Below are positions 7,470-14,586 of a DNA stretch of 64,000 nucleotides, in pieces. Source of the DNA: Bacteroidaceae bacterium (lineage in GTDB: Bacteria > Bacteroidota > Bacteroidia > Bacteroidales > Bacteroidaceae); NCBI GenBank assembly GCA_017451645.1, contig JAFTNZ010000007.1, positions 48,641 to 112,640 on the forward strand, given 5' to 3'. Each line of letters opens with the position of its first letter. The stretch's first letter is position 1. The notes under the pieces are model-generated. The model was not told the origin of the DNA. It made no database searches and saw only the letters and a list, made by a program, of their open reading frames with translations. A program made the translations under genes and the position numbers.

Positions 7470-8855
7470 ATGAAGAAGATGACAACCCTCTTGTTTGCCC
7501 TGACAATCGGTGCAACAAGTTCCTTCGCCCAAATTGCCAAAGAAGACAGATTCGGTCACGGACAAGACAGTATCGAATGTCTCTCCAACATCAGCTTGTA
7601 CAACGAGCATGTGAAGACCAAGAACTATGCAGAAGCCTACACACCTTGGAAAAAGGTGTTCACCAAGCATCCTGCTGCACGCAACGACATGTACGACTAC
7701 GGTGTGGATATCCTCCGTTGGATGATCAAGAACGAAGCCGATGCCGCCAAGAAAGCGGAGCTGGTCAACGAACTGCTCGGCATCTACGACCAGCGCATAC
7801 AGTATCTGGAGTCGCTGAACTCACTGATAAAGAAGCCCTATACCAAAGCAAGCATCCTCGAGAAGAGAGCCCACGACTACATCGTCTATTTCAAACCGTT
7901 GGATTTGGTCAAGGCACACGCCATGCTGTTGGAGGTGCTGAACATGGACCCCGAAAATGCAGGACACCAGATTATGCTCGACCTGATGCAGGTGTCATCA
8001 CTGATCTGCAAGAAACAGGAAAGCCACAAAGAGCAGATTGTCAGAGACTATCTGCAGACCAGCGAACTCGCTTCGAAGAAACTTGATGCAGCCAAGAAGA
8101 ATGCAGAGAAGGGAGATGCCAACCAGGCCACTTACGAAAAGATTGCCGGCATGTGGGAAACGGTCAAGAACAACCTGGATGCCTATTTCATCAACAGTGG
8201 TGCGGCCAACTGCGAAAGCCTGCAGGCCATCTATGCTCCGCAGGTAGAGAGCAACAAGGAGAATCTGGAATTCCTGAAACAGGTGATTTCCATCATGGCC
8301 ATGCTCAAGTGTACTGACCAGGAAGCCTATATGGCTGCTGCCGAATATGCACACAACATCGAGCCGACATCACGTTCGGCTGCCGGATGTGCCAGCCGTT
8401 ACCTCAAGAAGGGAGACACCGACAAGGCTCTGGAATTCATGGATCAGGCCATCGAACTGGAGACTGACGACAAGGAAAAGGCCGAGTATGCCTACAAGAC
8501 AGCCGCTATCCTCTACTCTGTCAAGCAGTTGAGCAAAGCCAAGAGCTATGCCAGCAAGGCCATCTCACTCAACGGCAACTATGGAGCACCTTACATCCTG
8601 ATAGCACAGATGTACGCTTCGAGCCCCAAGTGGAGCGACGAACCGGCCATGAACAAATGCACCTATTTTGCCGCTATCGACAAACTGATGCGTGCCAAGA
8701 GTGTTGACCCCAGCGTGACAGAAGAGGCCAACAAGCTGATTGGCAGTTATTCTGCATACACACCGAAAGCAGAAGACCTCTTCTTCATCGGTCTGAAGAA
8801 GGGCGACACCGTGACCATCGGCGGTTGGATTGGTGAAACTACAACCATCAGATAA
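7470..8855 (+). CDS. Periplasmic tetratricopeptide-repeat protein
   Basis: A 461-residue protein with a signal peptide (residues 1-20, TSSFAQ). It is mostly helical with several TPR-like units: NYAEAYTPWKKVFTKHPAA near the N-terminus, DLVKAHAMLLEVLNMDPENA in the middle, and two clear C-terminal repeats (DTDKALEFMDQAIELETDD; QLSKAKSYASKAISLNGNYGAPY). The C-terminus is a short beta-rich segment (KKGDTVTIGGWIGETTTIR). It probably acts as a periplasmic scaffold. It lies between the outer-membrane protein and lptC in one operon. A strong hairpin lies 53 bp after its stop codon and may attenuate transcription into lptC. Confidence 0.8.
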   Translation: MKKMTTLLFALTIGATSSFAQIAKEDRFGHGQDSIECLSNISLYNEHVKTKNYAEAYTPWKKVFTKHPAARNDMYDYGVDILRWMIKNEADAAKKAELVNELLGIYDQRIQYLESLNSLIKKPYTKASILEKRAHDYIVYFKPLDLVKAHAMLLEVLNMDPENAGHQIMLDLMQVSSLICKKQESHKEQIVRDYLQTSELASKKLDAAKKNAEKGDANQATYEKIAGMWETVKNNLDAYFINSGAANCESLQAIYAPQVESNKENLEFLKQVISIMAMLKCTDQEAYMAAAEYAHNIEPTSRSAAGCASRYLKKGDTDKALEFMDQAIELETDDKEKAEYAYKTAAILYSVKQLSKAKSYASKAISLNGNYGAPYILIAQMYASSPKWSDEPAMNKCTYFAAIDKLMRAKSVDPSVTEEANKLIGSYSAYTPKAEDLFFIGLKKGDTVTIGGWIGETTTIR

Positions 8856-8866
8856 GCCCGTGTCGT

Positions 8867-9505
8867 ATGCCCATCGGACAACATAGAAGAGCATTTCATC
8901 TTTGTATAAACATAACAGTGGTTTTGTGGACCACTGTTATGTTTCTTTTATTTCCTGCTTGTTCCGGTCAGGACAAGAACATGGCTGCAGCCATCACCAG
9001 CCGGGATTCATTGCCCGTCATGCGCACCGTCGGAGTGGAAAGCCTGATATCCGACTCCGGAGTGATACGCTACAAGATTATAGCCGAAGAATGGCTCATC
9101 TTCGACAAGACGGACCCTCCTTATTGGGCCTTCGAGAAAGGGGTCTATCTGGAGCAATTCAATGAAGAACTGGTGCCCGAGGCTACCATCAAAGCCGACA
9201 CAGCCTATTACTACGACCCCAAAAAACTTTGGGAACTGAGAGGCAATGTACACATCGAGAACCTGAAGGGAGAGAAGTTCGACACCGAACTGCTCTTCTG
9301 GAACCAGAAGACAGAGAAGGTCTATTCTGAAAAGAAAATACGCATCGAGCAGAGCGACAAAATCATCACCGGACAAGGATTCGAATCGAACCAGCAACTG
9401 ACGGACTACACCATCCACAGCACCGAAGGCATCTTCTACGTAGAAGAAGAGTCGCCGGCGGCAGCTGCATCCGCACAAGATTCCCTCCGGACAGATTCCT
9501 TATAA
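8867..9505 (+). CDS. lptC: LPS export protein LptC
   Basis: A 212-residue protein with a hydrophobic N-terminus ending in FLLFPACSG (lipoprotein-type). A beta-jellyroll of LptC type follows, with SDSGVIRYKIIAEEWLIFD, GVYLEQFNEE, AYYYDPKKLWELRGNVHIENLKGEKFDTELLFWNQKTEKVYSEKKIRI and ITGQGFESNQQLTDYTI. LptC passes lipopolysaccharide from the LptBFG transporter to the periplasmic bridge. The start is uncertain: ATG at 8867 gives a long N-terminus, while ATG at 8939 gives a very short signal. A perfect 15-bp hairpin with a U-rich tail (8908-8953) lies between these two starts, so the choice matters for regulation. The downstream gene starts 8 bp after the stop. Confidence 0.85.
   Translation: MPIGQHRRAFHLCINITVVLWTTVMFLLFPACSGQDKNMAAAITSRDSLPVMRTVGVESLISDSGVIRYKIIAEEWLIFDKTDPPYWAFEKGVYLEQFNEELVPEATIKADTAYYYDPKKLWELRGNVHIENLKGEKFDTELLFWNQKTEKVYSEKKIRIEQSDKIITGQGFESNQQLTDYTIHSTEGIFYVEEESPAAAASAQDSLRTDSL
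8908..8953 (+). terminator. Terminator-like hairpin inside the 5' end of lptC
   Basis: Positions 8908-8922 pair perfectly with 8930-8944 (15 bp, core AACATAACAGTGGT/ACCACTGTTATGTT) around a 7-nt loop, followed by CTTTTATTT. It has the form of an intrinsic terminator but lies within the signal-peptide codons of lptC if translation starts at 8867. The alternative ATG (8939-8941) lies inside the right arm. It may attenuate transcription or control translation of the distal operon. Confidence 0.6.
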
Positions 9506-9512
9506 ACACAAA

Positions 9513-10772
9513 ATGGGAGACATCATCATACAGATTATCATCACGTTGGCATTCTCCGCCTTTTTCTCCGGCATGGAGATAGCGTTCGTATCATCCAACA
9601 AACTGCGGTTCGAATTGGAGAAGATGAACAGCAACATCACATCGCACATCCTCTCCATCTTCTATCGGAGGCCCAACGACTTCATCTCCACACAATTGGT
9701 GGGAAACAACATTGCGCTGGTCATCTACGGTATCCTCATGGCAGAACTCATCGAACAGAAGCTGCTGGCCGGCATCATCGACAACGAGTTCCTGTTGGTG
9801 CTGACGCAGACCATCATCTCCACCCTCATCGTACTGTTTACGGGTGAATTCATGCCGAAGACCCTCTTCAAACTATGCCCCAACATGTGTCTGCAAGTGT
9901 TTGCCATCCCGGCCTTCATCTGCTACGTTGTCCTCTACCCCATCTCCAAATTCGCTTCCCTGCTCTCCAACGGCATCTTGCGGCTCGTTGGGGTACGGGT
10001 CAGCAAAGAGTCCTCCAACATGGCCTTCACCAAGGTTGACCTGGACTACTTCATCCAATCGAGCATCGACAGCAAAGACGAAGAAGAGATTGACACAGAA
10101 GTGCGGATATTCCAAAACGCACTCGACTTCTCCAACATCAAGATACGCGACTGCATCGTGCCGCGCACCGAAATCATAGCCGTAGATTACGAAGCCGGAC
10201 TGGACGAACTGAAATCGCGCTTCATCGAATCCGGCATTTCCAAAATCATCGTTTACAAGGAGAACATAGACAACATCATCGGATACATCCACTCGTCGGA
10301 AATGTTTCACCATGCCGACTGCTGGCGCGATCATATCAGCCAGATTCCATTCGTCCCCGAAACCATGTCCGCCCAAAAGCTGATGCAGCTCTTCATGCAG
10401 CAGAAGCGCACATTGGCCGTAGTGGTCGATGAGTTCGGAGGCACCTCCGGCATTGTGGCTCTGGAAGACCTTGTGGAAGAAATCCTGGGCGACATCGAAG
10501 ACGAACACGACACCTCCAACTACATTGCCAAGCAACTGGGCGAAAACGAGTATGTGCTATCAGCCCGCCTGGAGATCGAACGCATCAATGAAACGTTCGA
10601 TCTGGAGCTGCCCGAAGATGACGAATATTTGACATTGGGAGGTTTCATCCTCCACCACTACCAGCGCTTCCCGAAGCTCCACGAAATAGTCAACATAGAC
10701 CGCTTCCAGTTCAAAATCGTCAAAATGTCGGCCACCAAAATAGACCTTGTACGGCTTAAAGTGATGAATTAA
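9513..10772 (+). CDS. CNNM/CBS-domain transporter-like protein (HlyC/CorC, GldE-like)
   Basis: A 419-residue protein. The N-terminal CNNM (DUF21) membrane domain (about 1-185) has FSAFFSGMEIAFVSSNKLR and LFTGEFMPKTLFK. A CBS pair (about 205-335) follows, containing IPRTEI-like CIVPRTEIIAVD and KRTLAVVVDEFGGTSGIVALEDLVEEILGDIEDEHD. It ends in a CorC/HlyC domain (about 345-415). Family members have been linked to divalent cation export, and the Flavobacterium homologue GldE to gliding. The substrate here is unknown. The gene follows lptC by 8 bp in the same operon. The domain call is secure; the physiological role is not. Confidence 0.9.
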   Translation: MGDIIIQIIITLAFSAFFSGMEIAFVSSNKLRFELEKMNSNITSHILSIFYRRPNDFISTQLVGNNIALVIYGILMAELIEQKLLAGIIDNEFLLVLTQTIISTLIVLFTGEFMPKTLFKLCPNMCLQVFAIPAFICYVVLYPISKFASLLSNGILRLVGVRVSKESSNMAFTKVDLDYFIQSSIDSKDEEEIDTEVRIFQNALDFSNIKIRDCIVPRTEIIAVDYEAGLDELKSRFIESGISKIIVYKENIDNIIGYIHSSEMFHHADCWRDHISQIPFVPETMSAQKLMQLFMQQKRTLAVVVDEFGGTSGIVALEDLVEEILGDIEDEHDTSNYIAKQLGENEYVLSARLEIERINETFDLELPEDDEYLTLGGFILHHYQRFPKLHEIVNIDRFQFKIVKMSATKIDLVRLKVMN

Positions 10773-10816
10773 CGCATTTTTCTGAGAAAAAAGTAGGTCA
10801 CATAAATGGTTTTTCG

Positions 10817-10824
10817 TATCTTCG
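10817..10824 (+). promoter_or_regulatory. Possible internal promoter before the PpiD-like gene
   Basis: TATCTTCG resembles the -7 consensus TAnnTTTG with one mismatch and lies 55 bp before the start at 10880. The 107-bp gap between the CNNM/CBS gene and this one is the longest inside the operon, which fits an internal promoter. Confidence 0.4.
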
Positions 10825-10879
10825 TGCGCTAATTACGGAAATAAAGAAAATAACAATAACAAAAACATCTAAATCAACA

Positions 10880-13015
10880 ATGGCAACATTACAAAAGATT
10901 CGGAACATGGGACCCGTGCTGGTCGCATTCGTAGGTCTTGCGCTCTTTGCTTTCATAGCCGGAGATGCATGGCAGGTTCTGCAGCCACACACGGGGCAGC
11001 AGGACGTAGGAGAAATTTATGGAGAAAAGATTTCTGCCCAAGATTATCAGAAGGCGGTGGACGAATACACCGAAGTTTACAAGTTCATGCGTCAGACAAC
11101 AGCTGTCAGCGATGCAGAACTGACACAAATCAAGGATAGAATCTGGAATCAGTTGGTTACCCAGAAACTGCTGGAGAAAGAGGCAGAAGCACTGGGCTTG
11201 CAGGTGACTGATGCCGAAGTGAAGGCTACCGTTGCAGCCGGTGTACACCCCATGCTGCAGCAGACTCCGTTCAGCAATCCGCAGACCGGACGCTTCGATG
11301 TGGAGATACTCAAGAAATTCTTGCACGAGGCATCCACCATCGACATGAGCCAGATGCCCGCACAGTATGTGGAGTACTACCAGTCCATGACCAACTACTG
11401 GAACCATATGGAAAAGGAACTCCGCCATACTCTCTTGTTGGAGAAGTATCAGGCACTGCTTGCCAATGCACAGATTTCCAATCCCACCGAAGCTAAAGAG
11501 GCTTTCGAAGGCAGCAACAATCAGATGGACCTGCTGGTGGCAGCCGTCCCCTATACTGCTGTGGCCGACTCTACCGTCAGCATCAGCGACAGCGACCTGA
11601 AGCAACTCTACAACGAGAAGAAGGAGCAGTTCAAGCAGTACACCGAGAGCCGCAACATCAAGTACATCGACGTACTCGTCACTCCCAGCCAGGAAGACCG
11701 CAATATGCTGAACGAAGAGGTGCGCGAATATGCACAGCAGCTGGCCACTACCGATGCCGAACTGGCAGCCTTTATCCGCAGCACTGGCTCAAGCGTACTC
11801 TACTCTGAAGTGCCCGTGAAGAGCAGTGCCTATGCCAAGGACATCGCAAGCCGGCTGGACACTGCCAAGATTGGTCAGGTGGTAGGCCCCTACTACAATC
11901 GTGCCGACGATTCATACAATGCCTTCAAGGTCATCGCCAAAGTCAGCGGTCCCGACTCTGTACAGTATCGTGCCATCCAGGTATTTGCTGAGACAGAAGA
12001 TAGAACCAACACATTGGCAGACAGCATCTACAACGCCATCAAGGGTGGTGCTGACTTTGCTGAGTTGGCAAAGAAATATAGCCAGACAGGTGAGGCTATG
12101 TGGATTTACGGTGCCCAGTACGAAGCCATGCCCGTAGAGGCAGAGGATGCCACCCTCATCAACACACTGAACAGTATGGCTGTCAATGAGTTGAAAGACC
12201 TCCAGCTGGGACAAGGACACCTCATCCTGCAAGTGCTCGACCGCAAAGGTATGACAGACAAATATCAGGTGGCTGCCATCAAGCGCCCCATCGAGTTCAG
12301 CAAAGAGACTTACAATGCCGCTTACAACAAGTTCAGCCAGTTTGTAGCATCCAACAACACCTTGGAGCAGATTGAAGCCAACGCCGAAGAGAACGGCTAC
12401 CGCCTGCTGGAGCGCAATGGCTTCCTCAGCAATGCACACAACGTCAGCAACATCAGCGGCACTCGCGATGCACTGAGATGGATTTTCGATGCCAATGTGG
12501 GCGAAGTCTCTCCCCTCTACGAATGTGGCGAGAACAACCACCTGCTCGTAGTGGCACTGACAGACATCAACGAAGAGGGCTATATTCCTTTCGAGAAGGT
12601 AAAAGAACAGTTGAAGGCTGAAGCCATCAGAAACAAGAAAGCTGAAAAACTGATGGCAGACCTGAAGGGCATCAGCAACTTCAGCGATGCCAAGGCTGCA
12701 GCCAATGTAGTGACCGACACCATCAAGCATGTCACCTTTGCGGCACCTGCCTATGTATCCATCACCCGTGGAAGCGAACCTGTGTTGGGAGCTTATGCCG
12801 CCAATGCCGAGTTGAACAAGCTGAGCGCACCCATCAAGGGAAATGCCGGTGTCTATCTCATACAGGTCATCAACAGGGAGCAGAACTCCACCGAGTTCAA
12901 TGCTGAGACCGAGGCAGTCAAGCTCAATGCCATGGCAATGCGCAGCATCAGCAGCTTCATGAACGAACTCTACATGAAGGCCGACGTCAAGGACAACCGC
13001 TACCTCTACTTCTAA
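10880..13015 (+). CDS. PpiD/SurA-like peptidylprolyl isomerase chaperone
   Basis: A 711-residue protein anchored by one N-terminal membrane helix (GPVLVAFVGLALFAFIAGDAW, residues about 10-30) with a large periplasmic part. A SurA-N-like chaperone region follows (about 40-230; GEKISAQDYQKAVDEY, LVTQKLLEKEAEALGLQVTDAEV). A PPIC/parvulin-like region lies at about 360-470 (ADSIYNAIKGGADFAELAKKYSQTGEAMWI), then helical and second parvulin-like segments. The architecture matches inner-membrane-anchored PpiD, which assists folding of secreted and outer-membrane proteins. It is the last gene of the coaX operon and a terminator follows. Confidence 0.9.
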   Translation: MATLQKIRNMGPVLVAFVGLALFAFIAGDAWQVLQPHTGQQDVGEIYGEKISAQDYQKAVDEYTEVYKFMRQTTAVSDAELTQIKDRIWNQLVTQKLLEKEAEALGLQVTDAEVKATVAAGVHPMLQQTPFSNPQTGRFDVEILKKFLHEASTIDMSQMPAQYVEYYQSMTNYWNHMEKELRHTLLLEKYQALLANAQISNPTEAKEAFEGSNNQMDLLVAAVPYTAVADSTVSISDSDLKQLYNEKKEQFKQYTESRNIKYIDVLVTPSQEDRNMLNEEVREYAQQLATTDAELAAFIRSTGSSVLYSEVPVKSSAYAKDIASRLDTAKIGQVVGPYYNRADDSYNAFKVIAKVSGPDSVQYRAIQVFAETEDRTNTLADSIYNAIKGGADFAELAKKYSQTGEAMWIYGAQYEAMPVEAEDATLINTLNSMAVNELKDLQLGQGHLILQVLDRKGMTDKYQVAAIKRPIEFSKETYNAAYNKFSQFVASNNTLEQIEANAEENGYRLLERNGFLSNAHNVSNISGTRDALRWIFDANVGEVSPLYECGENNHLLVVALTDINEEGYIPFEKVKEQLKAEAIRNKKAEKLMADLKGISNFSDAKAAANVVTDTIKHVTFAAPAYVSITRGSEPVLGAYAANAELNKLSAPIKGNAGVYLIQVINREQNSTEFNAETEAVKLNAMAMRSISSFMNELYMKADVKDNRYLYF

Positions 13016-13056
13016 GAGGAGTCCGCCAGTATATATATAATAAGGTATATATAGCC

Positions 13057-13091
13057 AAAAAGGGAATGTGCAGATGCCATTCCCTTTTTTT
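13057..13091 (+). terminator. Intrinsic terminator of the coaX-ppiD operon
   Basis: AAAAGGGAATG (13058-13068) pairs with CATTCCCTTTT (13078-13088) around a 9-nt loop, followed by more T. It lies 42 bp after the stop of the PpiD-like gene. The A-rich left flank and T-rich right flank mean it could work in both directions. Confidence 0.8.
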
Positions 13092-13171
13092 ATGAGCGGA
13101 TTCCGTGGATGAAAAAATAAATGGCACATTGGCATCCGCTGTGCCATTTGCGGATGATTTTCACCCAAACC

Positions 13172-13203
13172 TTTGTTTTTCTGAAATAAAAGCTGTTTCT
13201 TTG
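13172..13203 (+). promoter_or_regulatory. Promoter of the Rpn-family nuclease gene
   Basis: TTTG (13172-13175), 20 bp, then TTTCTTTG (13196-13203) followed by C. The -33 box and spacing fit the Bacteroidetes promoter; the -7 box has T instead of A at its second position. It lies 30 bp before the ATG. Confidence 0.5.
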
Positions 13204-13233
13204 CAGAAGATTAACCCTCAAAACAACTGACTT

Positions 13234-14115
13234 ATGGCAATAGACGACCTGGCGGAGAGATACGTGAACTTCTACACCGACTTCGCATTCAAGAAACTGT
13301 TCGGAACGGAAGTGAACAAGGACCTGCTCATCAGCTTCCTGAACTCGATGTTCGACGGAAAAGAGACCATCAAAGACCTGACCTACCTGAACACCGAACA
13401 TATGGGAACATCCGAATTCGACCGGAAGGCCGCGTTCGATGTCTATTGCGAAAACGAAGAGGGAGAGAAGTTCCTGGTGGAGATGCAGAAAGGAGAACAG
13501 CAGTATTTCAAAGACCGTAGCATCTTCTACTCGACATTCCCCATCCGCGAACAGGCACAGAGGGGAACCGAGTGGAACTACCAGCTGAAGGCGGTCTATA
13601 CCATCGGCATACTCAACTTCTGCTTCGACAAGGAGAACCCCGACAACTATTACCACGAAGTGCGGCTGACGGACATCAATACGGGGGAGGTGTTCTACGA
13701 CAAGCTGTGCTACGTATATCTGGAGATGCCGAAATTCACCAAAAAGGAAGAGGAACTGGAGACGCTGTTCGACAAATGGCTATACGCCATCCGCCATCTG
13801 CCCACACTGCTGAACCGTCCACAGGCACTGCAGGAAAAAGTGTTCCTACGGCTCTTCGAGGTTGCCGAGATAGCGAAGTTCAACAAGCAGGAACGCATGG
13901 AGTATGAAGATACGCTCAAAGCTTACCGCGACTGGTTCAGTGTGATGGAGACTGCAGAAATCAAAGGCCATGCCAAAGGACTGGCTGAAGGATTGGAAAA
14001 GGGAAAGACAGAAGAACGTCTTGAGATAGCCCGTAACCTGAAAGCCTCAGGAATGGACATTTCAGTGATTGCCGCAGCCACCGGACTATCTGCTGAAGAG
14101 ATTGACGGAATGTAA
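13234..14115 (+). CDS. Rpn-family PD-(D/E)XK nuclease / putative transposase
   Basis: A 293-residue protein of the Rpn family (recombination-promoting nuclease). The N-terminal YTDFAFKKLFGTEVNKDLLISFLN (residues 14-37) is the family hallmark. The PD-(D/E)XK core is intact: D69 in AAFDVYC and E83-x-Q85-K86 in FLVEMQKGEQ. The middle has SIFYSTFPIREQAQRG and YQLKAVYTIGILNF. The C-terminus has charged helices (AEIKGHAKGLAEGLEKGKTEERLE) and a short helix-turn segment (SAEEIDGM). Members occur in many copies in Bacteroidales and are probably DNA nucleases with transposase-like ancestry. No terminal inverted repeats or target duplications are visible, so mobility of this copy is unproven. Confidence 0.88.
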   Translation: MAIDDLAERYVNFYTDFAFKKLFGTEVNKDLLISFLNSMFDGKETIKDLTYLNTEHMGTSEFDRKAAFDVYCENEEGEKFLVEMQKGEQQYFKDRSIFYSTFPIREQAQRGTEWNYQLKAVYTIGILNFCFDKENPDNYYHEVRLTDINTGEVFYDKLCYVYLEMPKFTKKEEELETLFDKWLYAIRHLPTLLNRPQALQEKVFLRLFEVAEIAKFNKQERMEYEDTLKAYRDWFSVMETAEIKGHAKGLAEGLEKGKTEERLEIARNLKASGMDISVIAAATGLSAEEIDGM

Positions 14116-14238
14116 TCTGCATTTTTTAGATTGCCAAACTGATGCCACGTGAGTTCGCACCATCGGACTCACGCCTTAGCTACCATTTATTTTCGGGCAC
14201 GGATTGCACGGATTAACGCGGATTGAGTCAATGACTCC

Positions 14239-14284
14239 AATTACGCCACCTTGTAGTACAAACTGCTTGGTGGCGTAATTTTTA
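14239..14284 (+). terminator. Intrinsic terminator of the Rpn-family gene
   Basis: AATTACGCCACC (14239-14250) pairs perfectly with GGTGGCGTAATT (14269-14280) around an 18-nt loop, followed by TTTATTATT. It lies 123 bp after the nuclease stop codon. Confidence 0.75.
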
Positions 14285-14352
14285 TTATTGGTGCCCGGAA
14301 GACAGTGAGTTCATCTTCCTATTCACCTTCTTATTTCATAAAAATAGACACC

Positions 14353-14407
14353 GTTAACCACATTTAACAGATTGGGGGGGTAATTTTCGCTTTATTTAGT
14401 ACATTTG
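14353..14407 (+). promoter_or_regulatory. Poly-G promoter of cassette 1 (dyad, G7 tract, -7 box)
   Basis: GTTAACCACATTTAAC (14353-14368) contains an inverted repeat GTTAA-N6-TTAAC. Five bases later comes a run of seven G (14374-14380), then 19 bp, then TACATTTG (14400-14407), a perfect -7 box. The G run ends 19 bp from the -7 box, where a -33 element would normally sit. The same arrangement, with eight G, stands before cassette 2. The mRNA start is predicted near 14412-14415. Confidence 0.65.
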
Positions 14408-14586
14408 CAACGTTTTATCTTGCTCCAAAGAGGATTTAAGGCAAATATTCATCCCTACCGATGCCATGTGAACAGCGCCTTCCCTCGAGTAAGTTGAAGC
14501 CCGGTTACGGTTCTGCCTCACGGCTGCAGGATTCAGGTGATCATGAAAACTGAAATTAACTTTACTAACTAATAATTAAAGAACTT

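Larger units (their letters stand above)
14116..14586. other. 471-bp intergenic region: terminator, short repeats, poly-G promoter and leader
   Basis: The region holds three spaced copies of an octamer (CACGGATT at 14198 and 14207, CGCGGATT at 14217), the terminator of the nuclease gene (14239-14284), the poly-G promoter of cassette 1 (14353-14407), and a leader of about 175 nt before the ATG at 14587. The leader is more GC-rich than the gene start and contains short complementary segments. I recognise no known riboswitch class in it. Confidence 0.7.

Noticed and set aside
11912-13168. 418-codon open frame opposite the PpiD-like gene
   Set aside because: It lies fully antisense to a gene with clear chaperone/parvulin domains, shows no recognisable domain and has a Cys/His/Val-rich composition typical of reversed coding sequence.
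13234-14115. Complete insertion sequence around the Rpn nuclease
   Set aside because: No terminal inverted repeats or target-site duplications flank the gene; it has an ordinary promoter and terminator.
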